From positions 1 to 64,000 of the forward strand of contig DATGZN010000092.1 of assembly GCA_035297145.1 (NCBI GenBank): a stretch of 64,000 nucleotides of DNA, written 5' to 3'. Made by a program: the position numbers and the translations under genes. Under the pieces are notes generated by a model. That model had not been told where the DNA came from. It saw only the letters and a list, made by a program, of their open reading frames with translations, and ran no database searches. Positions 51,809 to 60,957 of the stretch are shown piece by piece. The DNA is from QHXW01 sp035297145 (lineage in GTDB: Bacteria > Acidobacteriota > Terriglobia > Bryobacterales > Bryobacteraceae). Numbering within the stretch: the stretch's first letter is position 1; every line of letters starts with the position of its first letter.

Positions 51809-53118
51809 CAGCTTCTTCCCCCGATTTCATCGCCGTCATCATCAGCCCAGAACGGATTCTGGTCGTGGCTGGCGCCCTCACCGCCGACCTGCTCCAGGCG
51901 ATCGTGCGGATCGGAGCGGTCGAACACCTTCTTGCCTTCGATCCAGGTTTCGAGCACGTGCGAGTAGACGCTGAGGGGATCGCCGGAGAGAACGATGAAG
52001 TCGGCATCTTTGCCTGGCTCGATCGAGCCGATGCGGGAATCCAGTTCGAGGATTTTGGCGTTAGCCAGGGTCATGGCATAGAGCGCGGTGGAACGCGAGA
52101 GGCCGTTGCGCACGCCAAGCCCAGCCTCGCGCAGAAACAACCGTGAGTCCGTGATGGGGTCATCGGTGTGGAAGCCGAAGGGCACACCGGCGGCTTCGAG
52201 GCGCGCGGGCGTGACAGGGGACGCATTCATCGCCTCTTCCTTCCCGCCGGGGCTGTCAATCACGATCACAGATACGGGAACCTTGGCTTTCGCGATCTCC
52301 TCGGCCATCATCCAGCCGTCACTCACGTGGTGCAGGACAACTTTGAAGTGGAACTCCTGGGACAGGCGAATCACGGTCATGATGTCGTCGTGGCGATGGG
52401 TGTGGAACTGGACCGTGCGCTTCCCATCCAGCACTTCGACGAGTTCCTCCATGCGGAGGTCGCGCGGCGGGAGCTTCGAGGCGTCTCCGTTGGCCGCAAT
52501 GATCTTGGCGCGATATTCCTGCGCCTTAATGAATTCCGCGCGAACCAGCGCAGCCGCCTTGCCGCGGGTGCCGGGCTGCGGCGGCGTGCCTCGCGGATTG
52601 GTGCCGTTCGCCATCTTCAAGCCGCCGGCAATGCTGCCATCCGGCAATTTGATGAGCAGATCGTCGATGGTGTTGCCTTTGCGCAGCTTCAGGTACAACG
52701 TCTGGCCGCTTGACAGACGGCCACTTCCAGGCATCACGTTGGCCGTAGTAACGCCGCCGGCGCGAGCCTTTTCAATGTGCGCGTCGTGCACATTCACCGA
52801 ATCGAGCACGCGCACGTCAGGCTGGATGGGTGAACTCGAGTCGCCGCCTTCCGGCTCGCCGATGTGGCTGTGCGAATCGACGATGCCCGGCATGATCACT
52901 TTCGAGACAGCGTCCACGACTTGCGCCCCGGCGGGAATGCTGACAGCGTTCCTGGCGCCGACGGTAGTAATCCGTCCGTTCTGGATGACTAGCACACCAT
53001 CGGGAATCTCGGCGCCCGCAACCGTGATGATGTGCGCTCCGGTGTACGCGATGGGATTTGATTGGGCGAGCGCGAGAGGAGCGCAAGCCGCTGCGACGAG
53101 ACAGAAGTTTCGAATCAT
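51808..53118 (-). CDS. Exported amidohydrolase family protein
   Basis: A 436-residue protein with a signal peptide (IRNFCLVAAACAPLALAQ) and the amidohydrolase metal set: DSHSHIG (His83, His85), QFHTHRHDD, LHHVSDG and FHTDDP with the terminal Asp. The end SIEPGKDADFIVLSGDP is typical. The substrate is unknown; the phrases resemble exported imidazolonepropionase-like enzymes. It is coupled by TGATG to the paralogue that has lost these residues. The start at 53118 gives the signal peptide. An M20 peptidase gene lies about 40 bp upstream on the same strand. Confidence 0.87.
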   Translation of the reverse strand: MIRNFCLVAAACAPLALAQSNPIAYTGAHIITVAGAEIPDGVLVIQNGRITTVGARNAVSIPAGAQVVDAVSKVIMPGIVDSHSHIGEPEGGDSSSPIQPDVRVLDSVNVHDAHIEKARAGGVTTANVMPGSGRLSSGQTLYLKLRKGNTIDDLLIKLPDGSIAGGLKMANGTNPRGTPPQPGTRGKAAALVRAEFIKAQEYRAKIIAANGDASKLPPRDLRMEELVEVLDGKRTVQFHTHRHDDIMTVIRLSQEFHFKVVLHHVSDGWMMAEEIAKAKVPVSVIVIDSPGGKEEAMNASPVTPARLEAAGVPFGFHTDDPITDSRLFLREAGLGVRNGLSRSTALYAMTLANAKILELDSRIGSIEPGKDADFIVLSGDPLSVYSHVLETWIEGKKVFDRSDPHDRLEQVGGEGASHDQNPFWADDDGDEIGGRS

Positions 53119-53156
53119 GGGGAGAAGTGAATTGTAACCTAGCGGCAAAGAGCGTC

Positions 53157-54551
53157 TCACGGTGCCGAAGACAGACTCTTGACCAGCTCGTAGAGAAAGG
53201 TCTGGCCTTCGTAGAACGACGTGATCAGCATCCGTTCGTCGCGGCCGTGAATGCGATTGTCGTCCCGCTCGCGGAAGAACCCCTGGACGCCGTAAGTCGG
53301 AATACCCGCCAGGCGTAAGTAACGGCCGTCAGTGGCGCCCGGCTGCAACAAGGGAAGCACCGTCACGCCGGGCCACATCGTATCCGTGAGGCGAGACATG
53401 GCGTGGATCAGATCGGGACGCAGCGGAGAATTCGGAGCGTTCTCCTCCTGGTTCGTCACGGAAATCACCACCTGGTCGTCGGCGATCACTTTCTTCAGCG
53501 CGCCGATTACGTAGTCCAGCGAATCGTCCGGCTGCACACGGCAATTGACGTTGGCGGCCGCAAGCTGCGGCAGGGCGTTCCGCGCGTGACCGCCTTCGAG
53601 CATTGTGGCAACGCAGGTAGTGCGCAGCATCGAGTTCCAGGCCGGAGAGGTTGCGGCGATACGCTGCATGGCGTGGGGATCGCCTTCCGCAACCTTCGCG
53701 AGATCCGCGCTTGCGCCCGTAGTATCCAGTTTCGCCATACCCGCGAAATACGCTCTTGTGACCTCGTTGGTCTTCAGCGGGAAGCCGAACTGGCTGAGGT
53801 GCAACAAAGCGCCGGCCAGATGATAGATGGCGTTGTCGGCGACCGGGAGCGAACTATGGCCGCCCTTATTGCGAACCTCGAGGCGCAGATCCAGATACCA
53901 CTTCTCCGCGGCTTGGATTTGGTTTGAGATGCGTTTGCCCGCGACCATCGTGCCGCTGCCTCCCTCGTTCAAGCAGAAGTCCGCGTCGATCAACTCGCGA
54001 TGCTGCTTCAGCAGCCAGTCGACTCCGTTGTATGGCCCTCCGCCTTCTTCATCGGCAGTGAGCGCCACGATGATGTCGCGATCGGGATGGTAGCCTTCGC
54101 GCTTGTAGCGAATCAGATTGGCAATCCAGACGGCGGCCTGCGCTTTGTCGTCAGCAGTGCCGCGGCCGTAGTAGTAGCCGTCCTTTTCAGTGAATGTAAA
54201 AGGATCCAGGCTCCAGTCTTCGCGCTTGGCTTCGACGACATCGGTGTGCGCCAGCAGCAGAATCGGTTTGAGCTTGCCGGTTCCGTGGTAGCGCACAACC
54301 AGGTTGGCCTTGGTGGGGATAGCGCCGCCGAGGAAGATGTCGGAATCCTGGAATCCGGCAGTGCGCAGGTGTCTCGCAACCGCTTCCGCCACGGGCGTAG
54401 TGGAGCCGGTCGAATAACCGGACTTGATTTCGACGATCTCGCGATAGATGTCGTGCGCCAGCCGCTGTTCGGCCTCGGGCGGCATGTTGGAAGCAGCGAA
54501 GCAGACGAGCGGCGCAAGCGCGAGAGTCAGGCCACGAAACATGCGGCCCAT
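53157..54551 (-). CDS. Exported M20 family metallopeptidase
   Basis: A 464-residue zinc peptidase with a signal peptide (MFRGLTLALAPLVCFA). Zinc-binding and catalytic motifs of the M20/ArgE family are complete: LLLAHTDVVE (His), GRGTADDKA (bridging Asp), TADEEGGG (Glu-Glu), LNEGG and GIHGRDE-like IHGRDERM near the C terminus. The dimerisation domain contains GGHSSLPV. The substrate would be a small peptide or N-acylated amino acid. It lies in the same strand as the two amidohydrolases, about 39 bp before them. Confidence 0.93.
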   Translation of the reverse strand: MGRMFRGLTLALAPLVCFAASNMPPEAEQRLAHDIYREIVEIKSGYSTGSTTPVAEAVARHLRTAGFQDSDIFLGGAIPTKANLVVRYHGTGKLKPILLLAHTDVVEAKREDWSLDPFTFTEKDGYYYGRGTADDKAQAAVWIANLIRYKREGYHPDRDIIVALTADEEGGGPYNGVDWLLKQHRELIDADFCLNEGGSGTMVAGKRISNQIQAAEKWYLDLRLEVRNKGGHSSLPVADNAIYHLAGALLHLSQFGFPLKTNEVTRAYFAGMAKLDTTGASADLAKVAEGDPHAMQRIAATSPAWNSMLRTTCVATMLEGGHARNALPQLAAANVNCRVQPDDSLDYVIGALKKVIADDQVVISVTNQEENAPNSPLRPDLIHAMSRLTDTMWPGVTVLPLLQPGATDGRYLRLAGIPTYGVQGFFRERDDNRIHGRDERMLITSFYEGQTFLYELVKSLSSAP

Positions 54552-54722
54552 TATGACATGGGGAGCTCGTAGTGGATGGTCTACAATGCGAAGTGAAACT
54601 TCCTACACCTTCTCGCCCGGTGGGCGCTTCGAGTAGCGCGCTTCAACCTGATCAGCTCTGTGAAGTCGACCTACATGAATGTAACGAAGCCTACGGTAAA
54701 ATTGAGTTATTAGGGTTCGTTG

Positions 54723-55748
54723 ATGAAGTCCCATACGGTACCGAAGAAGCTGCTGGAGCGATTTGCCTACGATGATCCAGTTACGCGCTCGAAGCGGCTT
54801 TGGCGATATCAGAAGGGCAAGACTCCGTACGGAAGAGCCGCGCCGAAAACGGCGACGCGCTGGGATGGTCATTTCGCCGACCCTGCGAATGCAACTAGAG
54901 AAGCTGAACTTGAAGGGCAACTGGAACGAAAATTTGAACACCCGGTAAATCAGTTCATCGACATGATCGGATATCGGACCTTCGTTTTGCAGCCGCACCA
55001 CATAAAGGCACTCACAGGGTATCTCACTATGTTGTTCACCCGGTCGCGGGCGCGGCGTGCGGCGAGCCAAGGGCACGCAGATATCACGATCGACGCGCTG
55101 CGATCGCTTCTTTCAGACGAGCAGCGGCTGTCAGAGCTTATTGCCAAACTCACCATGGAAGTGATCGACCGTGGACTGGCTACCCGCATGGTGAAGAGGG
55201 AGGAGGTCGTCGCAGCTATCGAGAACACTATTGCGGAGCATTCCGATACCGACGAAGCCCAGCGACGCTACATTAAGACGGTGGAAACGATGATGGAGTT
55301 CGCCGACGTAGGCATGCTGAATGGCGATTGGGTCATCATCCATGCAGAACCTGACAAGCCCTTCGTGATCGGTGACGCGCCAGTCGTGACTTGGGAGCGC
55401 ACCGAGAACAACGTCCTGAACTTCGGGCAAGGATTTAGCCGTCCGAACGTTGAGGCGTTTCTGCCGGTCTCCCCCACGGCGTGCCTACATGTGCTCCCGC
55501 GTGTAGCGCGCACTAGGCCGGTGCGGATGCCAGCGACCGCAGAAGTAAACATGGCCCAGGCCGCATTCGCGACGGAACACTGCTTCACGAACGTCTTGAG
55601 CAAAGAAATCGATGGAATCCTGCAGCAGCACTTTGGGACAATGCGTCTTGGGATCGATGGATTCTCGGTAAGACACATCGATCACAAAAAGGTAATGTTC
55701 GACATTCTGATGGGTCGCCCGCGATCTCCACTAACCGTAGCTCAATAA
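54723..55748 (+). CDS. DUF4238 domain protein
   Basis: A 341-residue protein with the DUF4238 pattern: a His near the start in KSHTVPKKLLERFA, VNQFIDMIGYRTF, HIKALTGYLTMLFTRSR, DWVIIHAEPDKPFVIGDAPVV and FLPVSPTACLHVLP. No signal peptide or membrane helix, so cytoplasmic. Function unknown; members of the domain often occur in variable genomic regions, which I cannot test here. The ATG at 54723 is preferred over TTG at 54720. The upstream 170 bp contain no gene that I can support. Confidence 0.82.
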   Translation: MKSHTVPKKLLERFAYDDPVTRSKRLWRYQKGKTPYGRAAPKTATRWDGHFADPANATREAELEGQLERKFEHPVNQFIDMIGYRTFVLQPHHIKALTGYLTMLFTRSRARRAASQGHADITIDALRSLLSDEQRLSELIAKLTMEVIDRGLATRMVKREEVVAAIENTIAEHSDTDEAQRRYIKTVETMMEFADVGMLNGDWVIIHAEPDKPFVIGDAPVVTWERTENNVLNFGQGFSRPNVEAFLPVSPTACLHVLPRVARTRPVRMPATAEVNMAQAAFATEHCFTNVLSKEIDGILQQHFGTMRLGIDGFSVRHIDHKKVMFDILMGRPRSPLTVAQ

Positions 55749-55875
55749 CCAGTAAGCCGGAACCATAGAATGCCAGCGGCTCGAACCATCAGAAGCTCCT
55801 GCACTTCCCGATAATTCGTGGGAAGCTGCCCAAGCCGCCGAATCACTGGAAGCGTTCGGGCTTCAAACTGACCCG

Positions 55876-57087
55876 CTACCCGCCGGCTGCGTTTCCCCTC
55901 CCCGGCACCACGTCAATCTGCAGCATGGGATCAGCAGCCGGCACAGGTGTCGTGGGCAGCCCCAGTTCACGGCGTACGATATTGCATCCCTGGGCGATGG
56001 CGCTGGCTTTATAGAACGCGATCTCGCGATTGCAGCCCTGGCGGCCGAAGCCGCAGTCGCTCGAGACGATCAGCTTCTCGACGGGAATGTATTTCAGAGC
56101 TTTGCGGATCTCGGCGGCTACGTCTTCCGGCCGGTCGGCTTGCAGGGCGCGATGGCTGACGGCGCCGATCGCGATCTTTTTCTTGAGATCGTGTTTGAAC
56201 GGCTCGAACAGCTCGATATCTTTTTGATTGCGATCTTTCATTTCGAGCGTCCACACGTCGCCGCGGCACCGTTCCAGATAGATTTCGAGCGAGTTGGCGT
56301 AGCTGGTATCGTCCATCACGCGTTGCATGTTGGGGTTGCCCCAGCAGGTATGAATCCACAGCTCCACGTCGTCAAGCCCTTCCACTTCGCGGTTGAACGC
56401 ATCCACCATGAACTTCACTTCTTCGTGATCCTTGCCATACGTGTTGGCCATGAAATGGAACGTGGGCTCCTCGATCTGCATGCACCGGCAACCGGCCGCG
56501 CGCAGCGCCCGCAGCTCCTGATTCATGGCCACGGCCATGTCCCAAATCACCTCGCGCTTGTCTTTGTACTTGTGCGTGTGGATGTCGAGGAACAGCGCCA
56601 TCACTTGGGAGCAACAGGTGCCAAATTTGACCGGCTTGCGCGTTTTGCCCTGGGCAATCCGCCACAACTTCGGATAATCCAGCGGCCGGTGCTCGATCTT
56701 GTCCACCACGTGCGGCCAGCGCCAGCCCGTGTAGATTTCGTTGAGCAGCGTACCGGGAGGATAGTGCAGCCATGGCGCCGTGGTTTCCTCCGGCTGCAAG
56801 TGGTCGCCTTCGAAGCCGGCCCAGCGCTGCAGCGGGTAGTGGTGCCACGCGCGGCCCGCCATGTCTTCATCCACGTGGAGGTCGCCGTGCGTCAGAACAT
56901 CGAGACCGGCACGTTCCTGGTCACTGATCAACACTGCCATGCCATCCTGAAACTTCTCGCGGAAGCGAACGTCGAGCATGCAGGTGTCCAGCGGCCGGCC
57001 CCACATGCTCACGTCGAACCAGCGCGGGCGCGGGAATGATCCCGTGGTGGTGCTGGGCAGTATCAGGTTGGCTGTGGCCGTGAACAT
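55876..57087 (-). CDS. Stand-alone MetE-type (cobalamin-independent) methionine synthase catalytic domain
   Basis: A 403-residue protein matching only the C-terminal, catalytic barrel of MetE. It has TTGSFPRP, MQIEEPTFH, zinc ligands in IHTCWGN (His and Cys) and the third Cys in SSDCGFGRQG. The N-terminal half of true MetE is absent, as in archaeal and 'core' MetE-like proteins. The methyl donor may not be folate; a related family includes thiol alkyltransferases, so the substrate is open. A very good GGAGGAAAAC lies before the ATG. Confidence 0.85.
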   Translation of the reverse strand: MFTATANLILPSTTTGSFPRPRWFDVSMWGRPLDTCMLDVRFREKFQDGMAVLISDQERAGLDVLTHGDLHVDEDMAGRAWHHYPLQRWAGFEGDHLQPEETTAPWLHYPPGTLLNEIYTGWRWPHVVDKIEHRPLDYPKLWRIAQGKTRKPVKFGTCCSQVMALFLDIHTHKYKDKREVIWDMAVAMNQELRALRAAGCRCMQIEEPTFHFMANTYGKDHEEVKFMVDAFNREVEGLDDVELWIHTCWGNPNMQRVMDDTSYANSLEIYLERCRGDVWTLEMKDRNQKDIELFEPFKHDLKKKIAIGAVSHRALQADRPEDVAAEIRKALKYIPVEKLIVSSDCGFGRQGCNREIAFYKASAIAQGCNIVRRELGLPTTPVPAADPMLQIDVVPGRGNAAGG

Positions 57088-57151
57088 CGTTTTCCTCCAA
57101 CGGGCATTGTACTGCCGCGCTGGAGGTGGCGTGTGGACACGGCAACTGCGT

Positions 57152-58852
57152 TTATAGAGGCGTCAGCGGCCGCGTTTCCGAGCCGGAGAAGATGGCGGGT
57201 GCCACAAACTGGCCGGGGGGCAGACCGAGCAGCGTGGGCTTGACCACGACGAGCACTTCGCTGGTTTGTTCGTTCTTGTTGGTCTGGCGAAACAGCGCGC
57301 CAAGCGTGGGAATTTCCGCCAGGCCGGCGATGCCGCTGATGGACCGCGCTTCATTCGAATTCAGCAGACCACCGACCACGGCGCTCTCGCCCTCGCGCAG
57401 GCGCACCTTCGAAGTGAGCTGGCGGTGCGAGATGATCGGAATACCGTTCACGCTCTGTCCGGTGATCACCTTGAACTCGGTCTCCAGGTCAAGAGTGACC
57501 TCGTCCATCCCGTTAACGTGCGGGGTGATCTTCATGGTCACGCCCAGATCTTCAAAAGTGAATGAAGGCGGTGGTGTGTAGACCTGTCCACCAGTCGAAA
57601 AACTCGCCGGACCAAAGTAGCCCGAAGTGAGCACAGGCAACCGATCACCCACGTGCAGGCTGGAGGCTGTGCCATCCACGGCGCGGAGTTGGCTGCGAAG
57701 CAGGGTGCGGGTGCTGGCGTCGTTCATTTGCGCCATCAGGTTGGTCGAAGCCACAGCGATGCCGAACAACGACTGCCCGCCGCCGAACGAAAGCAGACCG
57801 GTGATTCCCGAGGGAACGGATGCCGCGAGAACCGACAGGGGGCTGTGCCAAAAGGTTCCAAGATACAGGATGGGCAGGGTCGGCATCAGATCCAGACCAT
57901 ATGCGAGCGAGGAGGTGAGATCCACCTCCAATATTTCCACCTCGATACCGACTTCCGGACGCTGCCGTAGGAGCTCCTCGAACAGGAGACGCGCCGGCTC
58001 GACCAGCGAATTGCGGCCGCGCATCACTACTTTGTTCTGCTGCGTGTCAAACGCCACGTGGTCCAAGGTGAAGAGCTGCCGCACCCCGGCCGCGATCTCG
58101 GTCAGTTCCTGTGTGGTGGTGGCCTGAGGAACGGGAATCACCACCGCCTCCACCGGCTCCACTTCGCGCCGCTTCTGTTCGGAATCTTTCACCACCAGCA
58201 GAATCCGCTTCGAAACCGGCACCACGAATGAGCCTGTGGCCGCCTCCAGCCCGTGGAGCGCGTCGCGATAATCTACGTTCGCAAGTTGAAACCGCAGCTT
58301 CGGACCGGCTGGATAATCGCCGTCGAACACGCAGTCGAGGGCGAATGCGCGAGCCACCTGCTCCCAGAGCGACTTGGCGTCGCCTCGAAGATCAAAGTCC
58401 TTGCGACCGGGTACGGCCTGCAACTTGACAGGTGGCAGCATCTCCCGCTCCGCGGCAAGATCCTTGGCGGTCACGCTGTCGAACAGGGTCACTGCCCCTG
58501 TAGACGGGTCCGTCTTCGCATTGGAAGGCGGTGTATTAGGCGGTGACTCCAGGGCAGCGCGCGCCTGCACGGCTTCGCTTTTTATCCGGTAAAACTGGTT
58601 CTCCGGATCCAGCGCCGCTGCCTGGGAATAGAGCAGGTAGGCTTCGGCCATGTGGCCGGCACGTTCAGCCCTCCGTCCTTGTTCGAAGATCTTGGCAGGA
58701 TCATCCGCGGCCAGGAGCTGCGGGCCCGGCAATACGACTGCCAGAAGTGACACAAAGAGCGCAAGTTGGCGCACAAACGAATGACGATGAGGAACCGGCG
58801 CGCGTGGATAAACTTTACTCAAGTTTCCGCCGATAGATGCAAGAGAAGACAT
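57152..58852 (-). CDS. Secretin-family outer-membrane protein (GspD/PilQ-like)
   Basis: A protein of 566 residues with a signal peptide (RQLALFVSLLAVVLPG, residues about 28-45), a TPR-like helix pair (GRRAERAGHMAEAYLLYSQA), an STN-like domain (FDLRGDAKSLWEQVARAF), an N1-type ring domain (VVIPVPQATTTQELTEIA) and the secretin barrel (VGDRLPVLTSGYF, FEDLGVTMKITPHV, HRQLTSKVRLREGESAVVGGLL). It should form an outer-membrane channel. The ATG at 58852 overlaps head-on the start of the divergent ATPase gene; a GTG at 58774 directly before the signal peptide is a realistic alternative. No other pilus or secretion gene is near. Confidence 0.87.
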   Translation of the reverse strand: MSSLASIGGNLSKVYPRAPVPHRHSFVRQLALFVSLLAVVLPGPQLLAADDPAKIFEQGRRAERAGHMAEAYLLYSQAAALDPENQFYRIKSEAVQARAALESPPNTPPSNAKTDPSTGAVTLFDSVTAKDLAAEREMLPPVKLQAVPGRKDFDLRGDAKSLWEQVARAFALDCVFDGDYPAGPKLRFQLANVDYRDALHGLEAATGSFVVPVSKRILLVVKDSEQKRREVEPVEAVVIPVPQATTTQELTEIAAGVRQLFTLDHVAFDTQQNKVVMRGRNSLVEPARLLFEELLRQRPEVGIEVEILEVDLTSSLAYGLDLMPTLPILYLGTFWHSPLSVLAASVPSGITGLLSFGGGQSLFGIAVASTNLMAQMNDASTRTLLRSQLRAVDGTASSLHVGDRLPVLTSGYFGPASFSTGGQVYTPPPSFTFEDLGVTMKITPHVNGMDEVTLDLETEFKVITGQSVNGIPIISHRQLTSKVRLREGESAVVGGLLNSNEARSISGIAGLAEIPTLGALFRQTNKNEQTSEVLVVVKPTLLGLPPGQFVAPAIFSGSETRPLTPL

Positions 58853-60104
58853 GGCGCTCCTAGGCGAAGAGCAGTGGCTGTTTTGTCCTCCCGTACCCCG
58901 CGACTTGGAAGGCGTCGATATCCCATCAGGACTGGTGACCGACCTGATCCTGCGGCGCTTGTCGGTAGAAGGCACGAGCAATATCCAGAATCTCAGCAAT
59001 ATGGTGAAATTGCCGGTGCCGGTGGTCCACGCGGTATTCAATATTTTGCGCCAGCAGCAACTCATTGAAGTCAAAGGGATGGTGGGTAACGATTATCGCA
59101 TCACTCTGTCCGGACAAGGGCGCGCCGCGGCTGCCGAGCGTTTTCAAATCAGCCGCTACTCCGGGCCAGCCCCCGTTTCCCTCAAAGCATACACCGAGGC
59201 GGTGCGGCTGCAGGCGACCGTCGTGGAAATCACCCGTGAGGCGCTCCGCGCGGCCTTCTCCGACATGGTGGTTCCCGATTCTCTACTGGACCAGCTTGGC
59301 CCGGCATTGATCGAGCAGTCCTCGATCTTCCTTTACGGACCTGCGGGGAACGGCAAGAGCAGTCTCGCTGAGCGTATGCTGCGGGTTTATCAAGACGCCG
59401 TCCTGGTACCTTATGCCGTGGAAGTCGACGGCCAGATCATCTCTCTTTACGATCCCGCAGTGCACCAGCGCGTCGGCGACGATGATGAGGAACGTGATCC
59501 GCGCTGGGTGGTATGCCGCCGCCCGTGCATCATCGTAGGCGGCGAACTGACGTCCGGCCTTTTGGAGCTGCGCTACGACGATTCCACGGGCATCTATTCT
59601 GCGCCGTTGCAAATGAAAGCAAACAATGGCATCTTCGTGATCGACGATTTCGGCCGCCAGGTAATGTCGGCCCGCGAGCTGCTGAATCGCTGGATCGTGC
59701 CGCTCGACCGCCGGGTCGACTATCTCTCGCTGCGATATGGACTTAAGTTCGAGATCCCCTTCCAGGTCCTAGTGGTCTTCGCCACGAACCTGAATCCTCG
59801 CGAACTGGCGGATGAAGCGTTCCTACGCCGCATCCATAACAAAATTCACATCCAATCCGTCTCCCCGGAGGCTTTCGACGAGATCTTCCGGCGGGTGACG
59901 CGGGCCCGGAAGGTTGGCGCGGCCCAGGAGAGCACGGCGGCGTTTCGCGAGCTCTGCCTGGCGGACGGTCGCAGTGAGTTGCGCGCCTGCTATCCCAACG
60001 ACATCTGCAACATTCTGAACTCCATTGCCCGCTACGAAAACCGCGAACCCACCGCCAACCCAGAAGACCTGAAGCGCGCGGTACAACTGTACTTTACGGA
60101 TTAA
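58851..60104 (+). CDS. AAA family ATPase with N-terminal winged-helix-like domain
   Basis: A 417-residue cytoplasmic protein. Residues about 20-100 look like a winged helix (GLVTDLILRRLSVEGTSNIQ, VVHAVFNILRQQQLIEVKG). The AAA+ domain has Walker A at 163-171 (GPAGNGKSS) and Walker B at 261-268 (IFVIDDFG), then VVFATNLNPRELADEAFLRR (sensor 1 and arginine). The phrases recall the MoxR/ATPase-with-chaperone group. It is divergent from the secretin with overlapping start codons, so it may remodel or power a related envelope machine, which is only an inference. A partial ribosome-binding site (AAGAGAAG) precedes the ATG. Confidence 0.85.
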   Translation: MALLGEEQWLFCPPVPRDLEGVDIPSGLVTDLILRRLSVEGTSNIQNLSNMVKLPVPVVHAVFNILRQQQLIEVKGMVGNDYRITLSGQGRAAAAERFQISRYSGPAPVSLKAYTEAVRLQATVVEITREALRAAFSDMVVPDSLLDQLGPALIEQSSIFLYGPAGNGKSSLAERMLRVYQDAVLVPYAVEVDGQIISLYDPAVHQRVGDDDEERDPRWVVCRRPCIIVGGELTSGLLELRYDDSTGIYSAPLQMKANNGIFVIDDFGRQVMSARELLNRWIVPLDRRVDYLSLRYGLKFEIPFQVLVVFATNLNPRELADEAFLRRIHNKIHIQSVSPEAFDEIFRRVTRARKVGAAQESTAAFRELCLADGRSELRACYPNDICNILNSIARYENREPTANPEDLKRAVQLYFTD

Positions 60105-60116
60105 CAGACTTCAAAG

Positions 60117-60635
60117 TTAATCGACCCACGCCAGGAATTGACCACCGTTTGGGTGCCGGTAGTCGACCACAACTCCCGGCCCGTGTTGCTCGATCTCGTC
60201 AAGCAAGAGCCGGATAGGCTCCCCGTCGAATTCCGTGTCGTCTAGAGGTGTTAACTGGCCGAGATACTGGAACCCGGAGCCGGATCGGCCGACCCAGCGC
60301 AGCAAACGGTAAGGTAATGTGATGCGAACAATCCGCTCGCTTCCGCGCGTGTCGAATATCACAGCGTGAAACGAGCGCAGCGGCCTCCGCGGCTGCGGCG
60401 TAATCGTGCCGGCTCGTGGCCGGCGCTCTTGCATATCGACAAGGGGCTGCCGGCCGCCCAACCGGGCGCGGAGATCCCGGAATTCAGCCTCGGCCTTCTG
60501 TGCCGAGGCCCTCTCACTCTGTCGATGTTGATAGAAGAAGAGTGCTGCGCCGGCGGCGAGCCCAAGGATCACGATTGCTCCGCCTATTCCGACCGAGAGT
60601 AAAACCGACTGTACTCCATCCGCCTGATGGGTCAT
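60117..60635 (-). CDS. Membrane-anchored protein of unknown function
   Basis: A 172-residue protein with one membrane helix at about 10-34 (LLSVGIGGAIVILGLAAGAALFFY) and a soluble domain rich in Arg, with RLGGRQPLVD, FHAVIFDTRGSER and WVGRSGSGFQYLG. I recognise no family. ATG at 60635 is supported by GAGGAG 6 nt upstream; frames starting earlier are not needed. It is convergent with the ATPase gene (12 nt apart). Confidence 0.68.
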   Translation of the reverse strand: MTHQADGVQSVLLSVGIGGAIVILGLAAGAALFFYQHRQSERASAQKAEAEFRDLRARLGGRQPLVDMQERRPRAGTITPQPRRPLRSFHAVIFDTRGSERIVRITLPYRLLRWVGRSGSGFQYLGQLTPLDDTEFDGEPIRLLLDEIEQHGPGVVVDYRHPNGGQFLAWVD

Positions 60636-60703
60636 AGCGTCTCCTCTGCGAATTGGCAGGAAGTATATCACCCGCAGCGGTTGCTATACTGCAGAGAGCA
60701 AGC

Positions 60704-60868
60704 ATGGAAAATACAACGGCCTCAAACAAACCGCTTAAGGAAAAAGCAAACCTCTACCAGGCTGAGTACCTGGGTAGCGGAACGTTTAGGATCACCAAGC
60801 CCAAGCGCCGCAGCGCCAAGCGCCGGCAATCCGCGCTGAAGAATCGCCGCCGCGGCTCGCGCAAATAA
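60704..60868 (+). CDS. Small basic protein, unknown
   Basis: A 54-residue protein (start MENTTASNKPLKEKANLYQA) with a very basic C-terminal tail of about 22 residues (KPKRRSAKRRQSALKNRRR and more) and a possible beta pair YLGSGTFRITK. A TATACT box (60685-60690) lies 14 nt before the ATG. It might bind nucleic acid or the ribosome; no family recognised. It is divergent from the membrane-anchored gene at 60635. Confidence 0.6.
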   Translation: MENTTASNKPLKEKANLYQAEYLGSGTFRITKPKRRSAKRRQSALKNRRRGSRK

Positions 60869-60957
60869 CCGGCGATCCGCCGTAGCCACGCCGTTTTCAG
60901 GGCGAAGTGGAAGAGATGGATGCCGCCGCAGCGCCCGTGTGGTAAGGTGAAACTGCC

